Origin: Liolophura sinensis
Lineage: Eukaryota; Mollusca; Polyplacophora; Chitonida; Chitonidae
NCBI RefSeq assembly: GCF_032854445.1
Contig: NC_088295.1
Span: forward strand, 77,530,028-77,590,027
Direction of reading: 5' to 3'
DNA length: 60,000 bases
Positions 35,049 to 46,699 of the stretch are shown piece after piece. Both the position numbers and the translations under genes were made by a program. The notes under the pieces are model-generated. The model made no database searches. It had not been told where the DNA came from and worked only from the letters and a program-made list of their open reading frames with translations. Every line of letters begins with the position of its first letter. The stretch's first letter is position 1.

Positions 35049-35171
35049 CTTTGCATGATTTTCCATCGCCTGTAAAACCCTTTCTACAGACACAAGTGTA
35101 CGACCCTGGCACGTCTTCACAGTCAGCATTGACATCACAATCATGCTGGCCTATGTCACACTCCAGAATGT
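35049..35171 (-). CDS. E32: EGF module with a DILEC start
   Basis: Starts DILECDIGQHDC: Leu replaces the Asp/Asn calcium ligand before Glu. It has CEDVPGSYTCVCRKGF and ends GKSC. Donor G|GTGAAC. Confidence 0.9.
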
Positions 35172-35624
35172 CTACAATTGAAACGCACACAAAAAAAGAT
35201 TAAATGCCTTCTCTGAACAAAAGGACAATTGCTGTTTTCTGCAAATGCAGAACATATACCTATCAATATAATACAAAGACAAAGTTTCCACAAGCAAGTT
35301 TCTACAGTAGTGAGACAGTCGATACCACGAGAGCTTTGAAACCTCAACATAACAGACAATACCACCAAGCTTGGAGCTGATGAATGAAATATGCAGCATT
35401 GTCCTATTTCAAATTTTAAGTGAAGCAATTATTATATGTAGTGTTAACAGCAAAAACCACTGTATCACAAAAAAGGCATAAGAGTAAATTTTGAAAAGAA
35501 TGTGACTCACTTTTAACAGGCTTTTTGTTCTAGGAGTAGAGCCAGAAAAAGAACATATTTTATTACACTACTAGAAGCGCTTTTGAAGATGCAGTCGATG
35601 GCAGTGGAAACATCAAAAATCTAT

Positions 35625-35770
35625 CCGACTGGCATTTTACGTCATACTCGAGAAGTCCACTTGTACAATGGTGGCCAGCATTATGGTGGGAGGAAACTGC
35701 ACAGAGACTGGGGGAAACCCAGAACCATCCGCACGTTGCTGGCGACCTTCCTACATATGGCCAGAGAAGA
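35625..35770 (-). mobile_element. SINE family 1, partial
   Basis: Reads GGCATTTTACGTCATACTCG, GGTGGCCAGCATTATGGTGG, TGGGGGAAACCCAGAACCAT and CCGCACGTTGCTGGCGACCT. Confidence 0.85.
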
Positions 35771-35901
35771 AGCCATCAGAGAAAATCCTACCCATGATGT
35801 GGAAATGATAGTTTTATGTGTAACAGTATATCTTTGCCAGGCAAAGACAATAATATAAAAATGCCATGTAAGTGCGATGTGAATTAATGAAAGAAACTTG
35901 C

Positions 35902-36039
35902 CCAGACAAGACTTGATGCCCATCATGTCCTCGTACATCTCAAAGCCTTTCTCACAGGTACATTCATAATCGCCATCTGTGTTCTTGCATTTAGCACTGT
36001 CATCACACAGGTGAGCTCCAGTCTGACACTCATCAACAT
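35902..36039 (-). CDS. E31: calcium-binding EGF module with a GC donor
   Basis: Starts DVDECQTGAHLC, has CKNTDGDYECTCEKGF, then a long acidic C5-C6 loop with MYEDMMGIK and ends SCL. Phase requires an end at CTGG, followed by GCAAGT, the common GC-AG donor. No in-phase GT donor is near. Confidence 0.85.
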
Positions 36040-36437
36040 CTAGCAAAAAGAGAAATAGAAAACATGAATTTATCATCAATACAAGAAGTATCTTCCTCCT
36101 TTGGTGGTACTGATTTGGTTAACCAACTTCAAAAGACACTGCTGTGAACAATCATCACAGTTTAACATGCTTGATAATTAAGAACACACAACAGTACTGT
36201 GTAAATGGCAGTAGAGTAAGAACTGTATTTCACCTCAAGTTTAGAATTTTTGTTACTTTGACACATTTTGTGTGATTGGTTGATTCATCCTCCTCCTTAT
36301 AGGGTCAGTTAAGATTTTTTTGTGAAGTTTGATTACTTTCTTGTCAGAAAAACATAAGATTCAACATCAAAAGTATCATGTAAATGTCTTCATGTGCTTT
36401 TTACATTCCAAACTTCACATGAAATTGACATACTCAC

Positions 36438-36563
36438 CCACACATTGACCACCTTCTTTCATTTCATATCCTTCAATGCACCGACACTCGAAACTGCCCA
36501 CTGTGTTCACGCACTCCTTCCCCATAGCACAAAGGCGCTTGTTTTCCATACATTCGTCAACAT
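36438..36563 (-). CDS. E30: calcium-binding EGF module
   Basis: Starts DVDECMENKRLC, has CVNTVGSFECRCIEGY and ends GGQC. Donor G|GTGAGT. Confidence 0.92.
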
Positions 36564-36767
36564 CTGAAAACAAAAGCCCACAATGGTGACCTAATAGGAA
36601 TCCATGATAAAAGTGTGGTGGGCTAGGAGCGAAAATAAAGAGGGAGTGCAAGAGTCATTACAGTACTTACCATATATCTAACATAACAGACTTCATGTAT
36701 GAATTCTGGATGGATAGAACATTAAAAACAAAACACGGAAATAGCAAACCGACCCATCCGCAAATTT

Positions 36768-37014
36768 AATTTATTCATTTGATGATTTGGTGTTTATGCC
36801 ATACTCAAAAATATTTTGGAGACCAACGTTATGATGGGAGGGAATCGGGCAGAGCCCAGGGGAAACCAACAACCATCAGCAGGTTGCTGGCAGACCATCT
36901 CATGTACAGCAGGAGAGGAAGCCAGCATGAGGTGGACTTAAACTCAATGTAATGGCAATGGTGAGAGGCGCCTGGGTCACCGTGCTGCCAGAATTCTAAC
37001 TACCTCGGCCCCTC
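36768..37014 (-). mobile_element. SINE family 1, near full length
   Basis: Reads TTTATTCATTTGATGATTTG, GCCATACTCAAAAATATTTT, CAGAGCCCAGGGGAAACCAA, GAGAGGAAGCCAGCATGAGG and GGTGAGAGGCGCCTGGGTCA, ending CCTCGGCCCCT. Confidence 0.88.
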
Positions 37015-37169
37015 CAAACATTTAATAAGAATGCATCCTATAATTTGGGTTTATCACCACCCACCAAAACTTCTGTGCATCAGTTTGGACACAGGATATA
37101 AGAATTTTAAGATAAATAGACCATTAAAATACATTATATACTTAGGTGATGCTTGATCAAGTCTATTAC

Positions 37170-37292
37170 CTTCACATCCTGTCACTGTCATCCTCATGCC
37201 CAGCTCACACTGACACAAAGCCCCTTCGTCTTGCTTCACGCACACCTCATATTCACCACATCTGTCGGGGTCATATGTGCAGTCATTAGGAG
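37170..37292 (-). CDS. E29: EGF module without calcium signature
   Basis: Starts APNDCTYDPDRC, has CVKQDEGALCQCELGM and ends VTGC. No aromatic before C4. Donor G|GTAATA. Confidence 0.88.
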
Positions 37293-38446
37293 CTGAAAAA
37301 ATAGATAACAGTGCTAAATTTACAAGTGCATACTCCACTGGATTAAGGCATTTGTTATCTTTAAAGCATATCTTCTTCGAAGATGAAACATGATGCAGTT
37401 ATCTATAATAGTCAATTGACACTTGGGGCCAAAACTGGGGAAAATATAACCATGCAACATCTATGTTTAGTTAAAATCAGCAACATGACCATGAGAACTC
37501 TTGTGAATTACAGGTTTTCAGATAGCAAACACAGATGTAGTCAAACCTTAAATATCAAAGTTTTGACAAGCTGATAAAACAATCACTTAAACTCAGAAAT
37601 ATAACAAGCTCAAATTTGCAACAGCTGCAGCATCTGCCAAAACAATCAAAGAAGAAATGTGTGACTTAATTAGTGTACTGGAGAAGTATGTGAGAATCCA
37701 ACAACAAATTTGTGACTCATAAAAATAGTCCAGATAAACTTGGAAAAGGGATCAAATTGTGTAGTACATGGATGTTTCTCTTCTACATCTCTGGGGCATC
37801 AGAAATTGCAAAAATTAAGGGCTGCAGGAGTTAAATGTATGTTTTTCATTTTTAAATATGCTGTTTACGTGTTGTAAAATAAACAGAACTGCAGTCTTCA
37901 ATAGGCTCATGCAGTCAGTCTGGGAAATATCTAGCCTGATATCAATGGCGATTGCTATCACAACAACGTGGCATAGAGTAGAAAACAAATTAGAAGCACT
38001 GAGCCAGTCCCTCTAATTAAGGTGGGAAGTTCACAGTTGTCTTTTCTAAAAATTTCAGACCTTTGCCAAAAAATATGCATAAAATAGAGGGATGAAATAA
38101 GAAACTTTAAGCATGCTCCAAAAATGAAATTTTCTGGCAGTACATGCATTGTGTATTTTCAACAAGTAGATACTGGCATGGATGATTACAGCTAAATTAA
38201 GAGTCAGAAGGCTGCAACGGTTGGGTGCTCAATACCAAATTTATTTTTAACATTTCAACAACACCATCATAGATGTTTCATGATCTATGCAATAACAGTG
38301 ACTGTGTCAAAAATCCTCCACACAATCACCCCTGTAGCAAATGTTCACATCAGAATAATAATACCAGAGATCTCATCATGATGAGGCATTTTAGTGAATA
38401 TCAAATTAATTTACCATATGTCTAGATGCGTGTCTGAATTACTTAC

Positions 38447-38575
38447 CCAGACATGTTTTGCCATCTGTATGCATTTCATAGGGCTCGTCACAGTAGCATT
38501 CATAGGAGCCCTCTGTGTCTGCACACAGAGCATTTCTGCCACAGGGAGAGTTTTCTTGAGCACATTCATTAATAT
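38447..38575 (-). CDS. E28: calcium-binding EGF module
   Basis: Starts DINECAQENSPC, has CADTEGSYECYC and ends GKTC. The usual G-Y/F after C5 is replaced by DEPYEM. Donor G|GTAAGT. Confidence 0.9.
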
Positions 38576-39055
38576 CTACAAGAATAAAGCAAAAAAAAAT
38601 TTAAGAAACCTGCCCTTGAATGTTAGCCAATAGAATACAACAATGAAGTGATAAACCCACAGGTAGGGTAATTCTGTAAAAATGAAAAAAATGCAGACTT
38701 TCTTATGACTCAATACAGATCGTCATTTTGCCTTCATGGTTCTCATGAAATACAGAGTACAGAGAGTATTTTCAAGAAATAAAGTCTCAAATTTCGTTTT
38801 CAGAGTTACACTACGTGCATATTACATAAAACTCATCAGTAGTACTGAAGTAAAGTGGCAACAAATTCCTGATTTATCAGTTACGCAAAGCCACACCAAC
38901 AAGGAAAAAAAACGAACATCCAGGAACAAGGGTTGATTTCTTTCTGTACTGACACTTCTTGCATTAATTAAAACCTCTTCACCATGAAATTCATCACAAA
39001 AAGAAAAGCTACAAACACTGTTTAACAATAAATAATAAATATTCTACTAGCTTAC

Positions 39056-39178
39056 CGCGACACTCTTCATATTCCATCTTGTAGCCAGTTTTACAGATAC
39101 ATTCATATCCCGCTTGCTTGTTCTGGCAGTCACTGTATGGAGGGCAATCAAATGTGTTTTCGTCACATTCATCAACAT
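39056..39178 (-). CDS. E27: calcium-binding EGF module
   Basis: Starts DVDECDENTFDC, has CQNKQAGYECICKTGY and ends EEC. Donor G|GTAAGC. Confidence 0.9.
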
Positions 39179-39817
39179 CTGTTCAATGAAAAAAAATGAA
39201 GCTGTGGTAACGAATGCACCTTGACCCTGCAGTTTATCACAATAGGTACCAATGGTCAATAAGTCTGGATACATTATTGGCCAGCATGTAATTTTGTAGA
39301 AAGTGAATGAAAGCCAAAATGAACGTATGACTAGAGCATGTAGGTCGAAAGTCATGTGTGCTTTATGTATAAATCGGGCACAGAGGATCCACAAGTGATT
39401 CAATGTACAAAGTTTTGTTTGCCTCAATAATTTTGAGAATGATACATAATGTGTGAATAGCCAAATGAGTACTGATCTCAGAAAGTAGGTCAATGATCAG
39501 TAATACAGTATATTGTCAGATAATGTTCACTTCTGACATGCTATTTTAATGGTGGGTTCATGGAACATAAAAAGTTCTCCAACTTTTATAAATACATGAA
39601 TTTGTTTAAAATTTTTCAAGAAATTCAATGACAAACATACCAGACCACTCAGCTAAAGTTGGCTGAAGGACTAAAAATTATTCAATAAGACAGAATTTCA
39701 CAGCCAATAAATCTGCAGAATATTGAATGTTTTCTTTGTGATAATTTAATTAAAAGCAGGCAATTTATATATTATTACATGTATTTTCATTTACAGATAA
39801 ATTGTGTATGAACATAC

Positions 39818-39940
39818 CATTGCATGTTTGACCATCACCAGCAAATCCTGTTAAACAAGTGCATTCAAAACCTCCTTCGAAGTTATCACACTGGGCGTTC
39901 TTGTCACAGCCACCATTGTTTTCTTGGCATTCATTGATGT
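39818..39940 (-). CDS. E26: calcium-binding EGF module
   Basis: Starts DINECQENNGGC, has CDNFEGGFECTC and ends GQTC. Donor G|GTATGT, acceptor GACCAG. Confidence 0.92.
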
Positions 39941-40100
39941 CTGGTCATGAAAAAAATTAAATGAATAATATAAACAGGTCACCATCCCAAGAACAGTGAA
40001 CAATCATATTATCAAGATTAGAATCCATTTTGCATTGACTATTTTCTGTTTGTCATTCCTCATCTCATTCTGTAAAAAGTACCATAGTTCCATAGCATAC

Positions 40101-40226
40101 CTTCACATTCCTTGCCATTTCCTTTAAAGCCAGCTTTACAGGTGTTGCACTCATATGTACCAGGTGAGTTTTTGCAGACTCCATTCGGACTGCAATCTGC
40201 AGTTCCATCTGTGCACTCATTAATAT
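40101..40226 (-). CDS. E25: calcium-binding EGF module with C-N-T-C
   Basis: Starts DINECTDGTADC, has CKNSPGTYECNTCKAGF and ends GKEC. Two residues instead of one lie between C4 and C5, a rare insertion in EGF modules. Donor G|GTATGC. Confidence 0.92.
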
Positions 40227-40357
40227 CTGTGGAGACAGGATAAAAATGGCTATCAACAGCTGAAACGTGAATAATGACCTTCTCTTTATTCTGGTAAACA
40301 AAAAAAATGCAAAAGCAATTAACAATTTTGTTACATGTATGAAACAAGTGGCGGTGT

Positions 40358-40505
40358 GTGGGAAGGTCTTACGGCAACTTGCGGATGGTCGTGGCTTTCC
40401 ACCGGGCTGTGCCTGGTTTCCTCCCACCATAATGCTGGCCGCCACCGTATAAGTGAAATATTCTTGAGTACGGCACAAAACACCAATGAAATAAATAGAT
40501 AAACC
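40358..40505 (+). mobile_element. SINE family 1, 3' half
   Basis: Reads GGGAAGGTCTTACGGCAACT, TTGCGGATGGTCGTGG, TTTCCTCCCACCATAATGCT and AAGTGAAATATTCTTGAGTA, ending ACCAATGAAATAAATAGATA. The tRNA-like head is absent. Confidence 0.88.
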
Positions 40506-40815
40506 AAGCATGCCAGGGGGCCACTATCATGGGGATTTGTGATGTGTGATACTGTTTGAGAAATTGTATTCACAATATGGAAATTAACAAAGGAAGTATT
40601 ATGGAAATCTTGGAAGTGACTACAAAATTATGTGTGAGATTCACAGCCTTCCCACTGTCGATTTACAAGTTAATGCACCTCATGTCACTACGGACAACAG
40701 AATACATTTGGTAACAAAACTGCCAAAAAGTTTACCTGTAGGAGACAATGAATGGATTTTAACACACAAACGAGATTGGACTGTCATAAACTAAGTAATT
40801 TACACTTCACACACA

Positions 40816-41253
40816 CAGAGTGGAAAAGTGGAACATCTTCCTGATGTTTTCGTGCTTTACACGTATACAACCCTGACCCAAAAACATGCTGCACTTTTTG
40901 AGACACTAACCCTTACATTTGCCTTAATATTAATTCCAATACACTAGTCATAGTCATAAATTTTGTAATTTTATGTTTTTTTATTTGCAGACAGGGCATC
41001 AACAAAAAACACCCCCATCGTGTTATTATGCTTCACATGTGTGCAAATACCTGAGCTGAATACATGCAGTACTTTTTGAGATTTTACATTATTATCTGAA
41101 TTTGATTCTAATTCATACACAAGGTTCTAAGTCATATATTTTGTAATTTATGGTAATTAATATGCACACAGAGCACCAACAAACCTCCTAACATTAATGT
41201 GCTGTGCATGTGTGCAAAACCTGAGCACAATCCTTAACATTTAACCTAACTTT
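40816..41253. repeat. Diverged 177-bp tandem repeat, about 2.4 units
   Basis: Unit starts at about 40816, 40992 and 41169. Shared blocks include CAACAAA, TGTGTGCAAA, CCTGAGC, CTTTTTGAGA and CATA(A/T)ATTTTGTAATTT. Satellite-like in length; non-coding. Confidence 0.65.
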
Positions 41254-41404
41254 GCTCACGCTGTCACTGGACACTAGACGCTCAGTCATGTCAAGTACAT
41301 GTATGACATGAGCTACATAAGCTAAAAAGTTAATAAAATGTACAAACTTCAAAATTTGTAAATCAGCACAAACTTATCCCATTTGAGCAATATTAAGGCC
41401 ATTT

Positions 41405-41442
41405 CTACAAAAATATAGCTTACCTACAAAAATATAACTTAC
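41405..41442 (-). repeat. 19-bp duplication at the donor of E24
   Basis: Read on the minus strand the intron starts GTAAGTTATATTTTTGTAG and then repeats GTAAGCTATATTTTTGTAG. Each unit begins with a consensus donor and ends in TAG. Confidence 0.92.
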
Positions 41443-41562
41443 CATCACAAGTAAAACCATCTCCAGTGAATCCCTTCTTACATGTGCATTCAAACGACCC
41501 ATCATTGTTGCTGCACAAGGCATTTCCATTGCAGGTATGTGGATTGGAACACTCATTAATAT
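41443..41562 (-). CDS. E24: calcium-binding EGF module
   Basis: Starts [11 protein letters not shown], has [16 protein letters not shown] and ends GFTC. Donor G|GTAAGT lies in a duplicated 19-bp unit. Confidence 0.92.
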
Positions 41563-41959
41563 CTGTATTTATACATAAAAAGCAAACTGTATGAATGTAG
41601 AATCTAGTTATGTCCTATATACTATTGTATTTCTCCTAATTATTAGCATTTTTCACATGATACATTTTTCTTGATTCTGACGGATTCATTAACCCTATAA
41701 CATGGATAGTTCTTTTTGTGACAATTTTTTAACACAAAAACAAGTATTGGCATCTAAAAGTGTTATACAAGTTCTTTCTGTACTTCTAACAGTGCGATTT
41801 TACATACCAAACTTTAGATGAAATGCAGTGACGCTTATTCAAAACCAATCTTCAGATATATAAGTTATACTGGTAAAAGAGTTAAGAATGATTTGAATAC
41901 AATATGCACTGTTAATATAATATCAAAGTGTTTAATATAGAGTAATTATCGATCTTCAC

Positions 41960-42085
41960 CTTTGCATTTTCCAGATGCCATCTCAAATCCCAAAGTACAT
42001 TTACACGAGTATCCTCCCTTGAGGTTCTCACAGATCTGGTCCGCAGCACATGGGCTGCCCTCTTCTCTTTCACATTCATTCTCAT
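41960..42085 (-). CDS. E23: calcium-binding EGF module
   Basis: Starts DENECEREEGSPC, has CENLKGGYSCKCTLGF and ends SGKC. Donor G|GTGAAG, acceptor CTCCAG. Confidence 0.92.
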
Positions 42086-42334
42086 CTGGAGACCAGGGAC
42101 ACATATATGTATATATGTAGACATATGCATAGGTTAAAGAACTACCACAGTGTAAAGACCTGTATGTCTTAAAAGTAAGGTTAAATGATAAGGATCGAGA
42201 TAGTCTGAACTGCTTTTGTAAATTGTACAAAAATAGCAATGTATTAAAACCGCTGTTGTTAGTTTCGGTGGATGAAAATTTTGTGTTGTTTCCAACTTTT
42301 GCACCAAAGCAGTCGCTATAAGTTCAAGTCCATT

Positions 42335-42512
42335 TCATGCTGTCTTCCTCTCCGGCCATACATGGGAAGGTCTGCCAGCAATCTGCGGATGGTTGTGGGT
42401 TTTCCCCGGGCTCTGCCGGTTTCCACCCACTATAATGCTGGCCACCGTCGTACGAGTGAAATATTCTTGAGTACGGCACAAAGCACCAAATAAATAAATA
42501 AATCCAATTTTT
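42335..42512 (+). mobile_element. SINE family 1, 3' two thirds
   Basis: Reads TCCTCTCCGGCCATACATGG, CTGCGGATGGTTGTGGG, CACCCACTATAATGCTGGCC and ATATTCTTGAGTACGGCACA, ending in AAATAAATAAATAAAT. A close match to the 40.4-kb copy. Confidence 0.9.
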
Positions 42513-43178
42513 GCCCGCTTGTGTCATCATGCGAGAACATTTGGCATCACCCATCGTTGATCTATAGCAGCAAATGATGTCATGCTTTCAAATGCCCATG
42601 ACATCATTCCAGAATAACTGCCTTACTTGACATCACATCTATCTGATTCATCGTCACACAGGGAATATTATCATGTCACATCAGGGAAATTTTACGGAAA
42701 TTGCCGAAGATTTTGCTTTTGAGGACTCCTCACAAAATGAAGTCAAATAGTGTTCCTCATCGCAAATCTTTTCAACTTTGGTGTTAGCTCTGTTCCTAGG
42801 GTATTCTTTGTATCGTTTCACTTTTTAAACCCATCTTCACTCTGGACTAAAGTAGCACTTTGAGGCTAAATACTTCATTTCTACTCATTTAAAAACATAA
42901 AATGCAGATCAAAGCACACTTTTAGAGCTAGAAGAAAGACTGATTGACTGACTGATTGACATTTTAATTCCATACTCAAGAAGTATTTACTAATGTGATC
43001 ATGGTCAAATTTATGAGTATAGAGGAAACATGAAACCCAGAATAAACAATTGCCCTTTGCTAGGTACCGCACAAACATCACAAGAGCTGAATTTAATCCA
43101 GCAACCTAAGTGGTCATGGTGGGCGCTTTATACCTCTGGGTCAGTGAGGGGCATCTAGAAGGGGACACTATTGTTTAC

Positions 43179-43430
43179 CTTTACATTCCTGCTTGTTGCC
43201 ATCAGCCATTTCAAAGCCTTCCACACAGGAGCACTCATAGGAACCAGGTGTGTTTTCACACTTCATATTGTCCGAGCAGGGTCCTGGTTCATCAGCACAC
43301 TCGTCCACATCCTTGCAGCTTCCGTCCGGCATCGGCTCGTACCCTTCTTCACACTCACAGGTGTAACCTCCAACCATGTTGGTACACTTCTGACCTTGGT
43401 CCTTACAGGTTTTGTCACACTCGTTTATAT
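43179..43430 (-). CDS. E22: two fused calcium-binding EGF modules
   Basis: First module: DINECDKTCKDQGQKC, CTNMVGGYTCEC and GSC. Second: DVDECADEPGPC, CENTPGSYECSC and QEC. No intron between them. Donor G|GTAAAC. Confidence 0.92.
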
Positions 43431-43636
43431 CTGGTAAAGAAAGTCATGCTGCTTTTCACAAAAATACTGGATTCTTGAAAGTACTATTGCAAACCACTGG
43501 ATTTACAAACTGGCACACGACCCTGAAGCAACTCATAATAGCTGCAGGCCTTCAAACCATGTGTGCCATTTGGGGAAAGAATAAAAAAAAAAAAACACTA
43601 TGTAAGATGGCAGTAAATGTATGGCTGTAATATTTT

Positions 43637-43745
43637 CAGCTGTTTATTTGATTTGATTGCGCAGGCAGTCTCATGGGTGCAGGAAACTGGAGTGCTGGGC
43701 GTAAACCACCAATCTCTGGCAAGCTCCTGACAAACTTTTCCACAC
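43637..43745 (-). mobile_element. Possible degenerate SINE fragment
   Basis: TCATGGGTGCAGGAAACTGG and GGGCGTAAACCACC resemble the conserved core of the SINE family (ATGGTGGGAGGAAACC), preceded by a TTTATTTGATTTGATTG tail. Weak match. Confidence 0.4.
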
Positions 43746-43886
43746 TCGTAACTAGGAGCACATTACTTGTGGAAGTAAGAAGTCTTCATTGAAAGTTATG
43801 ACTGACTACAGGAGCATTTTAGAGACTCGTTATAGAGACTAGACTACAAATGTAGCTATCAGTAAATGCACTGTAGTGTGACTTAC

Positions 43887-44009
43887 CTTTACACTCTTTA
43901 CCATCTCCTTCAAAACCTGTCATACAGGAGCACTTGAATCCAGGCTCTGTGTTTTCACAATTGGCAAATTCACTACAGTCATCATCTTCATTGGCACATT
44001 CATCAACAT
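43887..44009 (-). CDS. E21: calcium-binding EGF module
   Basis: Starts DVDECANEDDDC, has CENTEPGFKCSC and ends GKEC. Donor G|GTAAGT. Confidence 0.92.
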
Positions 44010-44271
44010 CTGAAATACATTTACTAAACTTTAAAAACCTGTTATAACATCTTTAACATCCACGATGAATTCAACAGTACGTAATTTAGACTACCCACAT
44101 TACAAAATGTACGCATATATCAAAATTTTAGAAAAAATTCAATAATAATATTCCATGGCATAAGTAACACTCCAAACAAACAACAACTTGTCAAGCTCAC
44201 AAAAGAAATTAATGTTATTACTGGACAAAATATCATGCTTTTTTTCACCCCAGACTGAAATCATCAAGTAC

Positions 44272-44394
44272 CTTGACAGTCAGATCCAAATTGCTCAAAA
44301 CCATCTTTGCACAAACACTCAAATCCAGGGTCCAAATCTGAACAAGTCTGTCTCTTGGTGCAACTGTCTAACTTCAGCTCACACTCATTCACAG
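44272..44394 (-). CDS. E20: EGF module, first Asp replaced
   Basis: Starts AVNECELKLDSC, has CSDLDPGFECLCKDGF and ends GSDC. Ala replaces the first ligand. Donor G|GTACTT. Confidence 0.88.
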
Positions 44395-44641
44395 CTACAA
44401 AAAAACAAATTTACAAAGACCTACGAAATCTTTTCTGAGACAATTAAGTTTTGATGTGAAATATGACATAGTAATACTTTAAGCATTTTTAGGATAGTGC
44501 CATTTTCATATACAAGCAATTTCCCACTAATGACCATTATTCCTTTCATTTGGAAATGTCACTGTCGCTATTATAGCAAAAAAAAATCACGCTTGTATCT
44601 GAGAAAAACTTGGTATTTTATGCATACACCGATAACAGTTT

Positions 44642-44862
44642 TACTGTAATTCTTCAACCTTTTGGGATGTTTGCAAGGTGTTTATCCAAGCATATCCTGA
44701 AGGCATTATTCTGTGTAGATTAATAAAATTATACTTTTTGTGAAGCAATGAATTTCGCCCATCCAGCCAATGTAGATTTGTCTCCAAAATCACATTAAAA
44801 ATGCTCATAAACTGGACTGAAAGTTGCTCTTTCATATGTGAAAAGGTTGAGGAATTAGGGTA
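44642..44862. mobile_element. MITE-like element with terminal inverted repeats (copy C)
   Basis: Starts TACTGTAATTCTTCAACC and ends with GGTTGAGGAATTAGGGTA, clear inverted ends of about 22 bases. The interior does not align well with copies A and B, so it may belong to a different subfamily with the same ends. Confidence 0.75.
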
Positions 44863-45019
44863 GTGCCAAATGGAAAGGACATTTTTAAAACAAAATTTCG
44901 AATATTTCACCTGGGCTACAATGGTTTCATATGAGAGAATGGGGAAAAGCATCACTTAAATTAAAACCTTTTTTTGTCAACCAACACTCCAGTCACAGGC
45001 AGGTACTGATACAGGTTAC

Positions 45020-45123
45020 TTTGAAGGCCCAGTTTCCTCCCACCATAATGCTGGCCCCCGTCCCATAAGTGACATATTCTGGAGTACTGCGTAAAACACT
45101 AATCAAATATATAAATAAATAAA
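45020..45123 (+). mobile_element. SINE family 1, 3' end
   Basis: Reads GTTTCCTCCCACCATAATGC, CCCATAAGTGACATATTCTG and AAAACACTAATCAAATATAT, ending in ATAAATAAATA. Confidence 0.88.
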
Positions 45124-45546
45124 TACTTTGAAGATGCAAACTATTTTTGGTGACAGATTAGCATTCCACATAAAGAATCCTCAACTTAGGGGAAGAACAT
45201 CCACCATTAATCCTTCTCTGCTATTGATGTGTCTAGATGGCCTAGCTATGAGTCTGATAAACTAAGCCATCAAGATTATTGCAGGGTGAGGCATGGGATG
45301 ATGTTTAATTATACCAAAATTAGGATTTACTGAACTTTCAAACAATATGTCAAATTTCTAACATGTAGACATGTAGACCTGCCTAGACCAGATCAAATAC
45401 TTGTTTTGTTATTCCACACTAGAGCATATCATATAAAATATATCATAAAAGATAAAGTGTACGCAACTTGTCAACACTTTTCTTTATCTGGTCAGGGTTC
45501 TTCCCTTTAATCACTTTAGTTTCTTTTCACCAACTCTGTAACTTAC

Positions 45547-45801
45547 GTGAACAGTCTCCTTCTTTGCCAGATCCGGTATACCCTGGGTGACACTGACATT
45601 GGAAGGTGGCTTCCAGATCAGTACAGAAGGCCAGAGCATCGCAGTCGTTGAGTTCAGGACGAGCACATTCGTCAATATTCGTACAATACTCCCCTTTTAA
45701 CTCATACCCTTTCACACAAGCACAGTCAAATGAGCCATGGGTGTTGGTACACTTGCTATTAGGCCCACAGATATCTGGTGTCACAGTGCACTCATTTATG
45801 T
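45547..45801 (-). CDS. E19: two fused calcium-binding EGF modules
   Basis: First module: DINECTVTPDIC, CTNTHGSFDCAC and EYC. Second: NIDECARPELNDC, CTDLEATFQCQC and EGDC. Donor C|GTAAGT. Confidence 0.92.
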
Positions 45802-45932
45802 CTGAAAACAAAAATTACAACTTCTATCACATTACTATAAAAGACTGAGAAATAATGAATTAGAATTTTGCCTTAAACAGAACCATCAACATAATAGAGT
45901 TTAGCTAATCAAAGTAACCATAGATATCATAC

Positions 45933-46055
45933 CTGTGCAGGTTTTTCCATCTCCTTCAAATCCATTCTGGCAAGTACAAGAAAATGACGCCTCAGTGTTT
46001 GCACAAACGGCATCTTTGTGACAGTCGTGAGACCCATCCGTGCACTCATTCTTAT
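45933..46055 (-). CDS. E18: calcium-binding EGF module
   Basis: Starts DKNECTDGSHDC, has CANTEASFSCTCQNGF and ends GKTC. Donor G|GTATGA. Confidence 0.92.
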
Positions 46056-46390
46056 CTGGAATTGTGAAACAGGATGAAGTTAAGCATCGATACTTTTCAT
46101 GGAAACTAATTCGAAAAGTACATGTAATAAAGGTAGTTAGCATGGTTCATGTCGGATTTTGGTTCTCATGAGCCCTTAGATGTAGTCAAATTCTTTTAGC
46201 ACACTGTAGAAAATAAATATCTAAATACTGGCTTCATGTATTTGTGAATTAAAAAAACACTCTCAAGAACAATATATACTATCTACAAAGACAGCCTATG
46301 GCAGCTTCTATAAGGAAAATGTAAAAGGACAACAATTTAATTGCTTTCCCAGGGCTTTATTGACCACCCATCACAGACACTGTCACTTAC

Positions 46391-46534
46391 CCACACAGTT
46401 CCTGTTATCTTGTGCTGGGCTGGTGTAGCCTTTCTCACATTCACAAGTGAAGGAATTGCCATAACCGGCAGTGTTTGTGCATTTGGAGTTGGTCCCACAG
46501 ACAGGTGGACCAGGCTGGATACAATCATTGATAT
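46391..46534 (-). CDS. E17: EGF module with long C3-C4 loop
   Basis: Starts DINDCIQPGPPVC (Asp for Glu), has CTNTAGYGNSFTCEC and ends NRNC. The C3-C4 loop carries a three-residue insertion. Donor G|GTAAGT. Confidence 0.9.
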
Positions 46535-46699
46535 CTGAAATGATTGAAAGCAAAACAGACATACATGTACAGAACATCATTATAATTGGTAGTATTTACA
46601 ATCTGTTCATTGGTCACAATGAAGAATGAGATGAACAAATGTAGCTAGTGAATTATCGACCTTGAAAAACAATGTCACTATTCAGAAATATGTTGAAAC

